The translations under genes and the position numbers were made by a program. A DNA stretch of 16,161 nt from Clostridia bacterium (GTDB lineage: Bacteria; Bacillota; Clostridia; DUPQ01): NCBI GenBank assembly GCA_030592085.1, contig JAUUZV010000031.1:1-16161 (forward strand), read 5' to 3'. How positions within the stretch are numbered: position 1 is the first letter of the stretch; each line of letters begins with the position of its first letter. This document shows positions 14,571 through 16,161 of this stretch, piece after piece. Below the pieces are notes generated by a model that was not told where the DNA came from, did no database searches, and worked only from the letters and a program-made list of their open reading frames with translations.

Positions 14571-16161
14571 ATGTATTTTCAAGAAAAACATATTAATCGT
14601 ATTTTAAAAGATTTAAGTAGTAAGCGAATTACATCAAGTTATGAAATATCAAATATGAAGATAATGACAGGTGATGTAAAAGGCTTATATGATATTGACT
14701 TTAATGACAAGCGATTACTTCCATATAAAGCAGGAGAAAAATGGGGTAAAACAAGAGATTATAGTATTTTTAGAGCCAAAGTAACTATTCCTGAAACTAT
14801 GCATGGAAAACATGTGCTTATATGGTTTGATACTCAATACAATGATGGACATATATTAAGAAGAGAAAATAATGTGGGATGGAATCATAGAAAAAATCCT
14901 CAGTTTGTACTATATGTTAATGGAAAAGCTTATCAAGGTATTGATAAATATCATACACAAGCAACCCTATCAATTTCTGCTATTGAAAATGAAGAATATT
15001 CTATTGCTTTAGAAGGATTTCCTGGAATGTCAAAAGGTCCTTTGGAAATGTATATGTTTTTAAAAACTATAGATGATGTAACAGAAAAGCTTTACTATCA
15101 CATAAAAGTTCCATTTGATGCATCACGATTTATTGAAGATGAAACTACTAAAATAGAAATTCAAAAACACTTAGAAAATGCTATTAATTTATTGGATTTA
15201 CGACTACCTTATTCTGAATTATATTATGATTCAGTTGAAAAAACACAGAAATATATGGATGATGTTTTAGACAATGAATTAGCCAATCGCGAAAATGTTA
15301 TTGTTAAAGGAATAGGTCATACTCACATTGATGTAGCTTGGTTATGGCCTGTAGCTGAAACTAGACAGAAAGTTGTAAGAAGTTTTTCAACAGTGTTACA
15401 ATTAATGAAACTATATCCTGATTATAAATTTATGTCATCACAACCACAGTTATATCAATTTTTAAAAGAAGAAAATAGTGAAGTATATAATGAAGTTAAA
15501 CAACGAATCAAAGAAGGACGTTGGGAAGCTGAAGGTGGTATGTGGTTAGAAGCTGACTGTAACTTAGCATCAGGAGAATCTTTTGTCAGACAAATTCTAT
15601 TTGGAAAACAATTTTTCAAAGAAGAATTTGGTGTTGATAATGAAATTTTATGGTTACCAGATGTATTTGGATATTCAGCAGCTTTACCTCAAATTTTACA
15701 AAAATCAGGTATTAAATACTTTATGACAATAAAAATTTCTTGGAATGAATATAACACATTACCATATGATACATTTAAGTGGAGAGGTATTGATGGTTCA
15801 GAAGTTCTCACACACTTTGTAACAACATCTTATCTAGGTGATAATGTAATGTGGGGTGGTTATACATATAATGGAGAATTATGTGCTGAACAAGTACTGG
15901 GCACTTGGAAAAATTATAAAAATAAAGATATTAATAACGAAACTTATACCTCATTTGGATGGGGAGATGGTGGTGGTGGACCAACAAGAGAGATGTTAGA
16001 GGAAGCTAAGGTTCTTAAAAAGGGAATTAAGGGATTACCTAAATTTGAAATTCAAACACCATCAGAGTTCTATAATAATCTTAATGATAGGGTTAAAGAT
16101 AATAAACGCTTACCAAGTTGGGTAGGAGAATTATATCTTGAATACCATCGTGGAACTTACA
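14571..16161 (+). CDS. Alpha-mannosidase, glycoside hydrolase family 38 (partial, N-terminal 530 residues)
   Basis: The gene is open from ATG 14571 to the end of the window; the C-terminal part is missing. GGAGGG (14557-14562) lies 8 nt upstream. An N-terminal beta domain (about 1-210) precedes the GH38 catalytic domain (PF01074). GHTHIDVAWLWP (249-260) carries the zinc ligands His252 and Asp254. WLPDVFGYSAALPQIL (361-376) contains the probable nucleophile Asp364, and FGWGDGGGGPTREML (462-476) is also typical. Full-length bacterial members are about 850-1050 residues. No signal peptide is present, so it is a cytoplasmic exo-mannosidase acting on imported mannosides or glycan fragments. It lies 15 nt after the LMW-PTP/ArsC-like gene in the same transcription direction. 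Linkage specificity is not predictable. Confidence 0.95.
   Translation, partial: MYFQEKHINRILKDLSSKRITSSYEISNMKIMTGDVKGLYDIDFNDKRLLPYKAGEKWGKTRDYSIFRAKVTIPETMHGKHVLIWFDTQYNDGHILRRENNVGWNHRKNPQFVLYVNGKAYQGIDKYHTQATLSISAIENEEYSIALEGFPGMSKGPLEMYMFLKTIDDVTEKLYYHIKVPFDASRFIEDETTKIEIQKHLENAINLLDLRLPYSELYYDSVEKTQKYMDDVLDNELANRENVIVKGIGHTHIDVAWLWPVAETRQKVVRSFSTVLQLMKLYPDYKFMSSQPQLYQFLKEENSEVYNEVKQRIKEGRWEAEGGMWLEADCNLASGESFVRQILFGKQFFKEEFGVDNEILWLPDVFGYSAALPQILQKSGIKYFMTIKISWNEYNTLPYDTFKWRGIDGSEVLTHFVTTSYLGDNVMWGGYTYNGELCAEQVLGTWKNYKNKDINNETYTSFGWGDGGGGPTREMLEEAKVLKKGIKGLPKFEIQTPSEFYNNLNDRVKDNKRLPSWVGELYLEYHRGTY

Noticed and set aside
1..16161. Mycoplasma-type code with UGA as tryptophan
   Set aside because: Tryptophans in the recognised proteins are encoded by TGG, and TGA serves as a stop in the first ABC subunit and in uvrB.
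1..16161. Mobile elements, defence systems, CRISPR arrays or tRNA attachment sites
   Set aside because: I found no transposase, integrase or nuclease gene beyond UvrB, no regularly spaced repeats and no tRNA-like sequence; composition is even across the window.

Overview
The window is strongly AT-rich, low-GC Gram-positive-type DNA. Genes are tightly packed, with purine-rich Shine-Dalgarno sites (AAGGGGG, AAAGGAG, AAGGAGG), frequent stop/start overlaps and some TTG starts. TGG codes for Trp and TGA is used as a stop (first ABC subunit, uvrB), so the code is not the UGA-Trp code of most mycoplasmas. Lipoprotein, DUF1189 and YjbQ sequences fit a Firmicutes or Acholeplasma/Izemoplasma/Haloplasma-like host. 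Genus cannot be fixed from sequence alone. I see no rRNA, tRNA, CRISPR array, transposase, integrase or phage gene.

Left end (1-1664, minus strand): the N-terminal part of a BMP/PnrA-type substrate-binding lipoprotein, cut by the window edge and with its own promoter, lies downstream of a secreted DUF4855-like protein. A compact divergent promoter region (about 1665-1760) separates these from the next block.

Efflux operon (1761-7189, plus): a MarR regulator, two half-transporters forming a probable heterodimeric ABC multidrug exporter with one degenerate ATP site, and a MATE-family exporter. Overlaps of 8 and 4 nt and an 11-nt gap join the four genes. A 12-bp perfect palindrome covers the -10 region of the operon promoter and is the likely MarR operator. 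The MATE gene ends convergently, with overlapping stop codons, against a minus-strand DUF1189 membrane protein (7184-7978).

Right half (8058-16161, plus): uvrB starts from a promoter placed so that its transcript probably begins at or next to the AUG (leaderless). It overlaps by 20 nt a cytoplasmic SGNH/GDSL esterase. After a 45-nt gap containing a second promoter come two Gfo/Idh/MocA oxidoreductases, a YjbQ-family protein, a small nitroreductase, a low-molecular-weight phosphatase/ArsC-like protein and a GH38 alpha-mannosidase cut by the window end. The esterase, the two oxidoreductases and the mannosidase suggest intracellular breakdown of an acylated or otherwise decorated mannose-containing glycan. 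The three small genes between them have no obvious role in that pathway.

No wholly new system stands out. The points most worth a second look are the leaderless uvrB with its coupled esterase, the regulator-operator architecture of the combined ABC+MATE operon, the ArsC-like protein lacking the resolving cysteines, and the mixed composition of the mannosidase cluster.
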